Positions 1 to 7,485 of a stretch of DNA of 38,725 nt are shown one piece after another; within the stretch, counting starts at the first letter, position 1, and each line of letters begins with the position of its first letter. A program made the translations under genes and the position numbers. Location: assembly GCA_903848465.1 (NCBI GenBank), contig CAINGK010000223.1:1-38725 (forward strand), read 5' to 3'. Source of the DNA: an uncultured Verrucomicrobiota bacterium. Its GTDB lineage: Bacteria > Verrucomicrobiota > Verrucomicrobiia > Verrucomicrobiales > Verrucomicrobiaceae. The notes beneath the pieces were generated by a model. The model had not been told where the DNA came from and made no database searches. It saw only the letters and a list, made by a program, of their open reading frames with translations.

Positions 1-125
1 CAGGTTCTTTTCGTTGCTCTCCACCCCGCCTCACGGCGACGCAGTTACTTCAAGTTCTCACCCGGAACACGGTTCCAGATGGCCGGGGTCTCTCACCCCG
101 GAGGATCGTGACGCTTCACAGCGCA

Positions 126-313
126 CTAGGGCGGCTTGTCCCCAAGCCGCCGCAGTCTATTGCGGGGCATGCACACAGGTAGGACACTCCCCGCTCCGCC
201 GCTGCGGGCTACCCAGCGCTCCGCTGCCACCAATCCTCATTCGCACACTCATCCAGCTCACGCCGGAGGGCTGAGGACAGCCCTCCCTACCTCGCGCTGG
301 GTGCGCGCACGCC
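126..313. repeat. Dispersed intergenic repeat, copy A1
   Basis: An element of about 190 nt. It opens with a perfect hairpin at 130-151 (arms GGCGGCTTG / CAAGCCGCC, 4-nt loop), continues through a conserved stretch ending near 202, and closes with a second perfect hairpin at 265-286 (arms GGAGGGCTG / CAGCCCTCC). The same order of blocks recurs at 1039-1227, and the first 77 nt recur at 320-396. It behaves like a REP/BIME-type non-coding repeat. Positions 1-125 hold no recognisable gene. Confidence 0.75.
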
Positions 314-319
314 CACCGC

Positions 320-396
320 AGGTAGGGCGGCTTGTCCTCAAGCCGCCGCGATCTATCGCGGGGCATGCACACGGGTAGGGCACTCCCCGCTCCGCC
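320..396. repeat. Dispersed intergenic repeat, copy A2 (short form)
   Basis: About 77 nt nearly identical to the start of copies A1 and A3, including the hairpin at 326-347. It lacks the second hairpin block. The stretch 397-576 after it shows no gene that I can support. Confidence 0.75.
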
Positions 397-576
397 TGTA
401 TTTTGCACACCTCTATGTGCATGCAGCTCGATCAGTCAGACGTGACTGCCGAGAAGGTTGCGGTTTTAAATTCAAATGCTCTTCTACCAGCACGGTCCAT
501 TCTCATGCGCTCAAACAGGGATTTCTAGGTGCGGAGGAGGATCTAACCATTAAGCGGACAAGCCACATCAACCAAG

Positions 577-993
577 ATGACAGAGATCTGCGATACTGAG
601 ATTTCCTTCTTCCGACGCAAACGGAAGGACGCGTTAATGCTCTTGATTATCTGGGCTCTGCTCAGCGGCATTCTCGATATTCTTTGGTATTTCAGTCAGT
701 GGGCACTCTTCCTGAGTTTTGTAGTCCACTTGGGAGTCCAGATGGGCGCTGCTTACTCATGGTGCGACAACGATGCCCACATGCGCCGCTTTGTGATGCC
801 GAGTGGCATGATGGGGTGCATCATCACAATGACGCTCATTGGCGTGCCGTGGTACTTTATTCGGAGTCGTGGGTGGATTGGAGCTGCCAAACTGGGCTTT
901 GGCTTACCGCTGATTTTCGTGAGCAGCGTCTTGTATTTCAGCGCTTGGTTTGGTACACGCTCGTTGGCTGCCATGCTGGGTTATTTCCAGTGA
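577..993 (+). CDS. Small integral membrane protein of unknown function
   Basis: A 138-residue protein with four clear hydrophobic segments at about residues 20-38, 41-61, 75-95 and 103-125, and a basic, charged N-terminus (FRRKRKDA) before the first one, consistent with an inner-membrane protein with a cytoplasmic N-terminus. No enzyme motif is visible and I do not recognise the family. It starts at an ATG. It stands alone, with copies of the same dispersed repeat on both sides (320-396 and 1039-1227), so it is not obviously part of an operon. The membrane prediction is firm; function is unknown. Confidence 0.7.
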   Translation: MTEICDTEISFFRRKRKDALMLLIIWALLSGILDILWYFSQWALFLSFVVHLGVQMGAAYSWCDNDAHMRRFVMPSGMMGCIITMTLIGVPWYFIRSRGWIGAAKLGFGLPLIFVSSVLYFSAWFGTRSLAAMLGYFQ

Positions 994-1038
994 TGCAGCA
1001 CAGCCTACCTCGCGCTGAGCACGCCGCATGCCCAGCGC

Positions 1039-1227
1039 AGGTAGGGCGGCTTGTCCCCAAGCCGCCGTGGTCTATTGCGTGGCATGCACACGGGTAGGGC
1101 ACTCCCCGCTCCGCTGCTGCGAGTCACCCCGGACTCCGCTGCCACCAGTCGTCATTCGCCTACTTACCCCGCCCACGCGGAGGGCTGGGGACAGCCCTCC
1201 CTACCTCGCGCTGGGTGCACGCATGGC
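1039..1227. repeat. Dispersed intergenic repeat, copy A3
   Basis: Full-length copy of the A1 element, with hairpins at 1045-1066 and 1179-1200 and the same intervening blocks. It lies directly downstream of the membrane-protein gene. The rest of 1228-1351 carries short degenerate runs such as CAATCGT and no gene. Confidence 0.75.
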
Positions 1228-1351
1228 TCCCACTTCAAAAATCAACAATCGTTGCTCATCAATCGTCAATCACGCATGCCCGCGGCGCTCAAGGCAATGA
1301 AGGATTGACGATTATCGAACCATCGATTTTGGATTGTTGAGGTTTCAGCCC

Positions 1352-1903
1352 CTACCCCATCCGCGGCAGCACCTCGACCACATCCGCGAGTACTCGCCCA
1401 CTGCCATGCCTGAGCTCATTACACCGCCCAAACAAAATCTGCCCGCTGGTAGCTCCCAGCAAATCCGCCAAGCGTTGATCCACGGAGATGCGGAAGTACC
1501 CGCGTGGATGGCTGGAGTGCGGCACCTCGTAGCGTTCGAGGATAGCCCCGAAGGGCACGAGGCCTTCGAGGACGAGGGTTTGCGCTTCCTCAGGCAGGAT
1601 GTCGAGGTGGATGCCGATGGCTCCGAACTCGACGGGCATGCCGTCATTCCGACGGTGCAGCACGGAGGCGCGCACGAGGTAGTTGCCGATGCGGGCGCGG
1701 GCGGCCACGTCGAGGTCGATTTCGCTGGCGTGGAAGTCGCGCAGGCGCGGGGTCATGTCTTTGTCATGCACGAGCAGGGCGCGCTCCTGCTCGGCGAGGT
1801 CCTGGGGCTGCACAAAGGTCACGCGCGGGCGCACGCTGCCGATGCCGTAAAAGAAGATCAGGGGTGCCAGGATGTCCTCGTCCTGCCGGGGTGCCTCGTT
1901 CAT
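1352..1903 (-). CDS. Hypothetical protein, possibly chorismate-lyase/UTRA-like fold
   Basis: A 183-residue soluble protein without a signal peptide. The second half (about residues 110-180) has the layout seen in chorismate pyruvate-lyase and related folds: a strand ending in an effector-side Glu (GAILERYEV), a strand with FRISVD, a turn leading to LFGR, and a final strand ADVVEVLP. The overall length (about 180) also suits that fold. I saw no decisive catalytic signature, so this is a resemblance only. It starts 34 nt after the stop of the radical SAM gene on the same strand, so the two are probably co-transcribed and may act on one pathway. An alternative is a family-specific hypothetical protein. 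Confidence 0.55.
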   Translation of the reverse strand: MNEAPRQDEDILAPLIFFYGIGSVRPRVTFVQPQDLAEQERALLVHDKDMTPRLRDFHASEIDLDVAARARIGNYLVRASVLHRRNDGMPVEFGAIGIHLDILPEEAQTLVLEGLVPFGAILERYEVPHSSHPRGYFRISVDQRLADLLGATSGQILFGRCNELRHGSGRVLADVVEVLPRMG

Positions 1904-1937
1904 CGCCGTCGTGGTCGTTCGGTTGCGTCAGCGGGCT

Positions 1938-3278
1938 TCAGGTGTAGCGGGCGTACTGGCGGTGCTGGGGCAGGAAGAAATCATGCAGCAGGCGGTCCAC
2001 CTGCAGCAGGCCATCGCGCGAGAGCGTGATGCCCTTGTCATCCAGCGTGGCAAAGCCTTCCTTGGCCAGGTAGTCGAGCTGCGGGCCGAAGTGCTGGCGC
2101 GGATCTTCGCCGAATTTTTGGACGTAGTAGTCGAACTCGCTGCGGCCGAGTTTGAGCTTGAGGATGAACTCGCGCACGAAGCGGTCTTCCGCCGTGGTCT
2201 GGTAGGCGCGGAAGATCGGCAGCTTGCCCGCGTCCACCGCCTGCATGTAGGGGCCCACGTCGGCCTGGTTCTGGTAATGCACGCCGCCGAGATGGCCAAA
2301 GGAGGCCACGCCGCAGCTCAGCAAATCTGCGCCTTCCCAAAGGGAGTCGCGATAGACGAACTTGATGCGCTGCGGATCTTTGACCACGGTGTAGGCGCTG
2401 GTGACGGTGTAGCCGTCTTTTTGGAATTCATCGAAGGCGTAGCTGACCCAGTCGCGCTTGGTCTGCCAGTCGGCCACGGGGGCGGTGACCTTGCCCTCGG
2501 CCTTCATCTGCTGGTACATGGTGGTGTTGAAGGGCACCTCCATCTGGTAAATGGTCACGGCATCGGGCTGCAGGGCGATGGCCTTGCGCACGGTGTCCTT
2601 CCAGTTCTCCCAGGTCTCGTTCATCATCCCGGCGATGAGGTCGATGTTGATGTGCTCAAAGCCGAGCGTGCGGGCAAAGCGGTAGGCCTTCTCGATCTCG
2701 CCACTGCGGTGCGCGCGACCGTTCGTTTCGAGGATGTGATCGTCGAAGTTTTCCACGCCGAGGCTCAGGCGCGTGACGCCAATATCGCGGATGCCAGTGA
2801 GCTTGACCTCATTGAGCGTGCCGGGCTCCGCCTCAAAGGCGACCTCCGCCGCCTCGTCCCAGGGGATCATGGCTTTCATGCGGTTGGTCAGGTCCTTGAG
2901 CTGGGGCACGGAGAGGTAGCTGGGGGTGCCGCCGCCGAAGTACACGAAGTGCGCCTTGCGGCCCTTCAGGTACGGCTGGTTGGTCAGATGCTCCATCTCG
3001 CGCATGCCCGCGTCGATGTAAGCCTTCACCTCCTGCGCGTTCTTGTCGGTATAGACCTTGAAGTAGCAGAAGTGGCAGCGCTTGCGGCAGAAGGGGATGT
3101 GGAAGTACACGCCCAGCGGGATGTTGGCCGGGGCAGGCTGCTGCAGCACGGCCTCCACAGCGGGAAGCTGGTCAGGCTTCCAGAAGGAAAAGGGCGGGTA
3201 ATTGGAGACGAAGTAGTTTCCAGCCTCGGTCTGTTCGACCTTTTTCTCCGGCACAGGAGTTTCGAGCGCAGTTTGCAT
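1938..3278 (-). CDS. HemN/HemW-family radical SAM protein
   Basis: A 446-residue protein of the coproporphyrinogen-III-oxidase-like radical SAM family. Residues 58-73 carry the HIPFC motif with the CxxxCxxC triad (C64, C68, C71) that ligates the 4Fe-4S cluster and binds S-adenosylmethionine. GGGTPS follows at 115-120, and later come the FEAEPGT and RLSLGVENF blocks typical of the family. The C-terminal third resembles the HemN C-terminal domain. True anaerobic HemN and the haem chaperone HemW share these features, so the substrate is not settled. It starts at the ATG at 3278 and is upstream of the 183-aa hypothetical gene with a 34-nt gap. Length and motifs are intact. Confidence 0.85.
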   Translation of the reverse strand: MQTALETPVPEKKVEQTEAGNYFVSNYPPFSFWKPDQLPAVEAVLQQPAPANIPLGVYFHIPFCRKRCHFCYFKVYTDKNAQEVKAYIDAGMREMEHLTNQPYLKGRKAHFVYFGGGTPSYLSVPQLKDLTNRMKAMIPWDEAAEVAFEAEPGTLNEVKLTGIRDIGVTRLSLGVENFDDHILETNGRAHRSGEIEKAYRFARTLGFEHINIDLIAGMMNETWENWKDTVRKAIALQPDAVTIYQMEVPFNTTMYQQMKAEGKVTAPVADWQTKRDWVSYAFDEFQKDGYTVTSAYTVVKDPQRIKFVYRDSLWEGADLLSCGVASFGHLGGVHYQNQADVGPYMQAVDAGKLPIFRAYQTTAEDRFVREFILKLKLGRSEFDYYVQKFGEDPRQHFGPQLDYLAKEGFATLDDKGITLSRDGLLQVDRLLHDFFLPQHRQYARYT

Positions 3279-3377
3279 GATGGGGGTGATTATGAATAAC
3301 GACTGCCACCGGAAGTTCTACGAGCAAAATGTGCGCGAAGCGAGGCAAAGGGGAGATTTTTCCAAGGATGCGGTGGG

Positions 3378-3534
3378 GAGAACCTGTGCGTCGTTGATTA
3401 TGCGGCAGCCTGCTCTGCAAACGCGCGCCAGTTTTGGCAAGGGAATGTATTGGCAAAGGAATGTTCTTTCTGCGGCACGTTCAGGTTTCAGGTCATTCCT
3501 CTGCCACCCCATTCCTCTGCCATTCTTTAAACCG
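3378..3534. repeat. Intergenic direct repeat, copy B1
   Basis: About 140-155 nt, imperfectly repeated at 3576-3713. Shared blocks in order are GAGAACCT, TTATGCGGCA, CGCGCCAGTTTTGGCAA, GGAATGTTCTTTCTGCGG, a TTCAG stretch and CATTCCT...GCCA. The inner part can fold because GGCAAAGGAATG is followed by reversed copies of itself. It lies in the 458-nt gap between the divergent radical SAM start and the kinase stop. Confidence 0.7.
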
Positions 3535-3575
3535 TGCCATTCAGAAGCATTGTCCTGCAACCCATGCAGAACGGA

Positions 3576-3713
3576 GAGAACCTACACACCCTGGGTTATG
3601 CGGCAACCTGTCCGGCAAACCCGCGCCAGTTTTGGCAAAGGAATGTTCTTTCTGCGGAACCTTCAGAATTCAGGCCATTCCTTTGCTCTCCATTCCTTTG
3701 CCATTTGAAAACC
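3576..3713. repeat. Intergenic direct repeat, copy B2, with inverted repeat
   Basis: Second copy of the B repeat. It contains a perfect 13-nt inverted repeat, TGGCAAAGGAATG at 3633-3645 against CATTCCTTTGCCA at 3691-3703, plus an extra CATTCCTTTGC at about 3676. It ends 23 nt from the kinase stop codon, so it could act as that gene's 3' structure. The same 13-mer occurs again at 32546-32558. Confidence 0.7.
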
Positions 3714-3736
3714 GTCCTACTCAGCCCCATCCCCCT

Positions 3737-6286
3737 CTACTTCCCATGCGCCAGCACCACGCGAAAACCAATCGTGTTCCACCGCGTCTCAGGTGGCACG
3801 GGCTTGCGGGCGGAGGAGAGCAGTTCGTCCTGGGAGGCGGAATGCCAGTTGCCACCGCGTATCGTGCCCAGAGCCTGCTTCGCGGGTTCATCGGGCTTGG
3901 GTGGCGGCACGGGCGCAAAGTCCGTCTCGATCCATTCGGACACATTGCCTGCCAGTCCGGTGATGCCACGGTCATTCGGCGGCAGGGCCGACACAGGAGC
4001 GAGGAAGGGAAACTTGTCCTCATACCCAGGGATGGCGCTCTCGAGGCTGGCTTTGCGTGCGCCGTTCATGTCGGCCAGATTGTCCACATCCGCGGGCGGT
4101 GGCCAGTCAAAGCCCCAAGGGTAAATGCCCCGGATGCGGCCATTGCGTTCCTCCGGCGAGGTGCCGCGCTCAAGCGGCAGCCCCACGGCGCGGCTCCATT
4201 CTTCATCCGTGGGCAGACGATACAGATCCTTCGCGCCGATGAGTCCGGCATTGCGCTCGCGCTCGGTCAGCCAGGCGCAGAAGGCGCGCGCTTCGTTGCG
4301 GTCCACGCCCGAGACCGGCAGCGTGCCGCCGCCCTTGGCGTTGCCGTCCACGCGTGCGGGGCGGCGCGCCTGGGTGGCTTTGCAGTACTCCATGAAGTCG
4401 CGATGGCGGGTCTCCCACGCGGAGAACATCACGTCCCCCAGCGGCACCAGATTCATGCCGAGGCTGTTCGCCTTCCACTGGCGGCCAAAGGTCACCGCCT
4501 TGCGCGTCTGCATGTCGGCAATGAGCTCGGCCTGCTCCCCTTCCCGCACCTCGCCCTCCAGCACCACATCGGCGAAGCCTTCCTCGCGCAACTCAAACTC
4601 CACAGGGCCAGTGCGCACGCGCGGCAGCTCCAGCGGCGTCTCCCCCAGGAACTGCTCGTGCTGAAACACCCGCACCTTTTCCGGCTGGCTGTGTACGACC
4701 ACGCTGCCATAAGTCTGGCGCTCCACGCGCAGGTGAAAGGCACGCCAGTTCTTTTCCTCCTTCAGCTCGCCTTTGTCGGTGTCGTGACCATCCGGCATGT
4801 CATCCGCTGCGGACTGACCGCTTTCCACAAAGTAGAACGGCTCCACCTCGTAGCGATGCTCCTGGCTCAGGTAGGCGGCGCTGCGGTCGCGATCCGTCAG
4901 CCAGTAGCGGAAGGCTTCCGCGTCGCCATCCGGCACCACGACGAGGTAGGCGGAGTCCTGGTCCTTGCCACGCTGGAAGCGCACCACCTTGCCTTCAAAC
5001 GAACGGCCCGTGGCCTCCAGAAAGCGTTTGAAAAATTTCATCTCCACCGGCTCAGCGCTGATGTGGCCGCCGGGGCCGGGCTTGAACACCATGCCCAGGC
5101 TGTTGAGCCAGCGCTCGCCTTTCTGCGGCAGGCGCGAGGCCTCCAGCTTCAGCTCATACATGGCCGGTTTGTCATCCTGCGCCACATGGTCGATCTCGAC
5201 CTGTTTGTAACCTGGTAACCGTAACTGATAGATCACCGGCACCCCCTCAGCGGGATTGAGTTCCAGCGGCGTCTCACCGAGATTTTGTTCACCGGCAAAC
5301 ACCACCGCCCCCCGAGGCTTCGTCACGATCTTCAGCCGTGGCACCGTGCTGTTCATGGCCATGAGTGTGCGCGCGCGGTGGTTCTGCGCCAGCCACATGC
5401 CAAAGCCCACCGCCAGCAGCAGCGCCACCGAGCCGATGGCGACCCACGTCCACAGCAGCCGCCGGGAGGAGGGCAGCGGCTGGCCGCGCAGCGCCAGGGC
5501 CATCTCCCGTGCATTGACAAAGCGGCCCTTGGCCTTCGGCGCGCAGGCAGTGCAGACCACATCCTGCAGCCGGTGCCAGACCTCCAGCGTGGCCCCCGTC
5601 TCCGAGCACGACGGCAGGTCCGGGAAGTCCAGCCGGTCCTTGCCGGTGCTGGCCTCATACAGCACCATGCCGAGAGAGAAAATGTCCGACGCCGCCGTGC
5701 CCGGCCCTTCCGGTGCCACAAAGCCTTCGGTGCCCACAAAGCTGCGCTGCCCCAGCAGCGCCACCAGCCCGATGTCCGCCAGTCGGCAGATGCCATCAAT
5801 GAAGATGAGGTTCGACGGTTTCACGTCGCGGTGAATGAGCTGATTGCGGTGCAGGTAGTCCAGCCCCTCGGCGATGGTGGCCCCCAGTTTGATGCACTGC
5901 TCAGCGGGGATGAATTTGTCCCGCTTCATCTGCAAGCCCAGCGTGTGCGGCTTGTAGGTATCGGCATGGATCGTGCGCCCGGTCTGCAGATCGTCCGCCA
6001 GCTCCATCACGTAATAATAGAACCCCTCCTTATCCGAGCGCCCCACCTGAAGGATCGGCACCAGCGCCTCATGACGGCGGGAGATGGGTTCAAACATTTT
6101 GATGGCCTCAAACTCGCGCTCAAACGAATCCGGGCGGTCATAGTCCTCCCGCCACACCACCTTCACCGCCCGCAGCACGCCCGTGACGCTGCGCGCCAGC
6201 CACACCTCCCCAAACGCGCCATGACCGATGAGACGCAGGGTCTCGTGATCGCGGATTTCGGGCGCTGTACGTGACTTGGTCTGCAT
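3737..6286 (-). CDS. Membrane Ser/Thr protein kinase with PEGA and FGE-sulfatase-type domains
   Basis: An 849-residue receptor-like kinase. Kinase domain about 15-270: glycine loop GHGAFGEVW at 21-29, Lys42 in RAVKVV, HRDVKPSN at 152-159, D171 in a DIG instead of DFG, APE at 191-193. One membrane segment at about 278-300. The part beyond it should be outside the cytoplasm: PEGA domain about 318-383, a degenerate FGE-like segment about 386-515, second PEGA about 525-595, and a full formylglycine-generating-enzyme/sulfatase-modifying-factor fold about 600-849 (GLAGNVSEW, IRGGNWHS, GFRVVL). The ATG at 6286 is preferred because it directly precedes the kinase fold; an in-frame GTG at 6427 would overlap the upstream gene. 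The FGE-type domain here is probably a binding or sensor domain. Confidence 0.88.
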   Translation of the reverse strand: MQTKSRTAPEIRDHETLRLIGHGAFGEVWLARSVTGVLRAVKVVWREDYDRPDSFEREFEAIKMFEPISRRHEALVPILQVGRSDKEGFYYYVMELADDLQTGRTIHADTYKPHTLGLQMKRDKFIPAEQCIKLGATIAEGLDYLHRNQLIHRDVKPSNLIFIDGICRLADIGLVALLGQRSFVGTEGFVAPEGPGTAASDIFSLGMVLYEASTGKDRLDFPDLPSCSETGATLEVWHRLQDVVCTACAPKAKGRFVNAREMALALRGQPLPSSRRLLWTWVAIGSVALLLAVGFGMWLAQNHRARTLMAMNSTVPRLKIVTKPRGAVVFAGEQNLGETPLELNPAEGVPVIYQLRLPGYKQVEIDHVAQDDKPAMYELKLEASRLPQKGERWLNSLGMVFKPGPGGHISAEPVEMKFFKRFLEATGRSFEGKVVRFQRGKDQDSAYLVVVPDGDAEAFRYWLTDRDRSAAYLSQEHRYEVEPFYFVESGQSAADDMPDGHDTDKGELKEEKNWRAFHLRVERQTYGSVVVHSQPEKVRVFQHEQFLGETPLELPRVRTGPVEFELREEGFADVVLEGEVREGEQAELIADMQTRKAVTFGRQWKANSLGMNLVPLGDVMFSAWETRHRDFMEYCKATQARRPARVDGNAKGGGTLPVSGVDRNEARAFCAWLTERERNAGLIGAKDLYRLPTDEEWSRAVGLPLERGTSPEERNGRIRGIYPWGFDWPPPADVDNLADMNGARKASLESAIPGYEDKFPFLAPVSALPPNDRGITGLAGNVSEWIETDFAPVPPPKPDEPAKQALGTIRGGNWHSASQDELLSSARKPVPPETRWNTIGFRVVLAHGK

Positions 6287-6407
6287 GTACGAGGTTGGAA
6301 TAGCCCGATTACACCGCAACCCCGCCTGCTTGTCGAGGCGGGAAGTGGGAGAAATAAGGTAGGGCGGGAGCCTATCGGGGACTTTTGCCTGCGCGGCCTT
6401 CCAGGGT

Positions 6408-7015
6408 TCAAGTTCGAATTGGATCACACCTGTTTAACTCCACCAAGCGTGGGCTCGTCTGCACCACTTTGGAGAGCGCCCGCACCCCCATCACATCCGC
6501 CTCATGCTCCAGCCCGACATCCTCATTCACCGCCACGCCGTTTTTCATCTGCATCGTCGGCTTCACCCGGCCCTGGCCTGCTGGACGACGTGCCAGGCTT
6601 CGTGCGGGAGGTGCTTTTCCTGACCGGCGGCAAGATGGATCTCGCTGCCTTGCGCATAGGCATGCGCGTTCATTTGCGCGGGCTTGTCCGAATTGCGATG
6701 CACGCGCACATGATCCAGCGACATGCCGGAAAGCGCCTCGACGCCGGTCTTGAGCTGATCGGGCAGCCCGATGCGGTTGGGGGCTGGGGCAGCGGCAGGT
6801 GCGGCTTTGCGCTGGAGCAGTTCTTCATCCTCCTCCAGGTGAGGCAGCGGATGGGCCGGTAACTTCCTCTGCACGGGGGCAGCAGGTCTGTCCAAGTCGG
6901 CACGCATAGGGCTGCTATATGGGGAGGCTTCATTAATGTAAACCCTAAAACTTTGCCAACACAGTGTTCCACAGAAGACTGTCGAGGATGCAAAAAATAT
7001 GATCTTCACAGGCAT
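6408..7015 (-). pseudogene. DUF4157 (eCIS-core) protein, disrupted by a single-base frameshift
   Basis: DUF4157 proteins are linked to extracellular contractile injection systems and carry a putative metallopeptidase HExxH. Here residues 80-146 match the family closely: GLPDQLKTGVE, LSGMSLDHVRVH, KPAQMNAHAYAQG and HEAWHVVQQ (HEAWH at 138-142). N-terminal VQRK and LLQRK motifs are also typical. Reading stops at a TGA at 6563-6565. Adding one C between 6574 and 6575 (coding strand GCC|AGG becomes GCC-CAG-GGC) restores GRVKPTMQMKNGVAV and LEHEADVMG, and the frame then runs to a stop at 6408, giving 202 residues. The start may be the ATG at 7015 or the one at 6907, which directly precedes the usual proline-rich leader. 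It sits 121 nt before the kinase and is divergent from the sheath gene. Confidence 0.82.
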
Positions 7016-7063
7016 CCCATAGCCTGAGGTGAATGCAGCACCGCGAGCCGCAGCGCCCGAGGA

Positions 7064-7208
7064 GCGCGGGCCTCCGAGCCCGCAGCGGGTGGCTCTCGCA
7101 AAGGTGGAGTCTGCTTACCCAACGGCTGGCAAGCACGAGCGGGCGCTGAGGCTGGGCCGTGCGGAGCCGTGGGAGCTTGCGGAGTGCTGCGGACTCGGAG
7201 GTCCGCGC
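7064..7208. repeat. Long inverted repeat between DUF4157 and sheath genes
   Basis: Arms of 23 nt at 7064-7086 and 7186-7208 match in 21 positions (cores GGCCTCCGAGCCCGCAGC and the complement of GCTGCGGACTCGGAGGTCC). The spacer is also GC-rich. The remainder of the gap, 7209-7467, holds no gene that I can support and presumably contains the sheath promoter. Confidence 0.7.
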
Positions 7209-7485
7209 GCCGAGGACGACTTTGGCCTACGGCACTGCTTGGCGCGATCATTCCCTCCAATCCGGTACCGCTGCCGCTTAACAGTGGAAGTTATTCGGGA
7301 GATTGGGAGAACGCAAAGCGGAGCGGGTTCTTTAAGTGAGTACCAATCATGGCGTTTGCTACTTTCCTATCCCACCCTTAGTTCCTGCCGATCTCTTCTG
7401 CGATTCCTGCTCCTGGCTGTTGCTGCTTGGTGATTTCCGCAGAACGGGACCAGACCCTCCACCCTTGAAAGGAACCACTGCAACC

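Noticed and set aside
417..599. 60-aa plus-strand frame before the membrane-protein gene
   Set aside because: Short, no motif, overlaps the next start, and no ribosome site.
1872..3299. 475-aa plus-strand frame over the radical SAM gene
   Set aside because: It is the shadow of a GC-rich gene: low-complexity Ala/Gly/His/Val text with no motif, while the minus strand has the CxxxCxxC enzyme.
3434..5218. 594-aa plus-strand frame over the kinase gene
   Set aside because: No recognisable domain; the opposite strand encodes PEGA and FGE domains.
5285..6274. 329-aa plus-strand frame over the kinase domain
   Set aside because: Arg/His/Gln-rich shadow of the kinase coding strand.
7029..7433. 134-aa plus-strand frame upstream of the sheath
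   Set aside because: It is made largely of the inverted-repeat element and has no ribosome site or motif.
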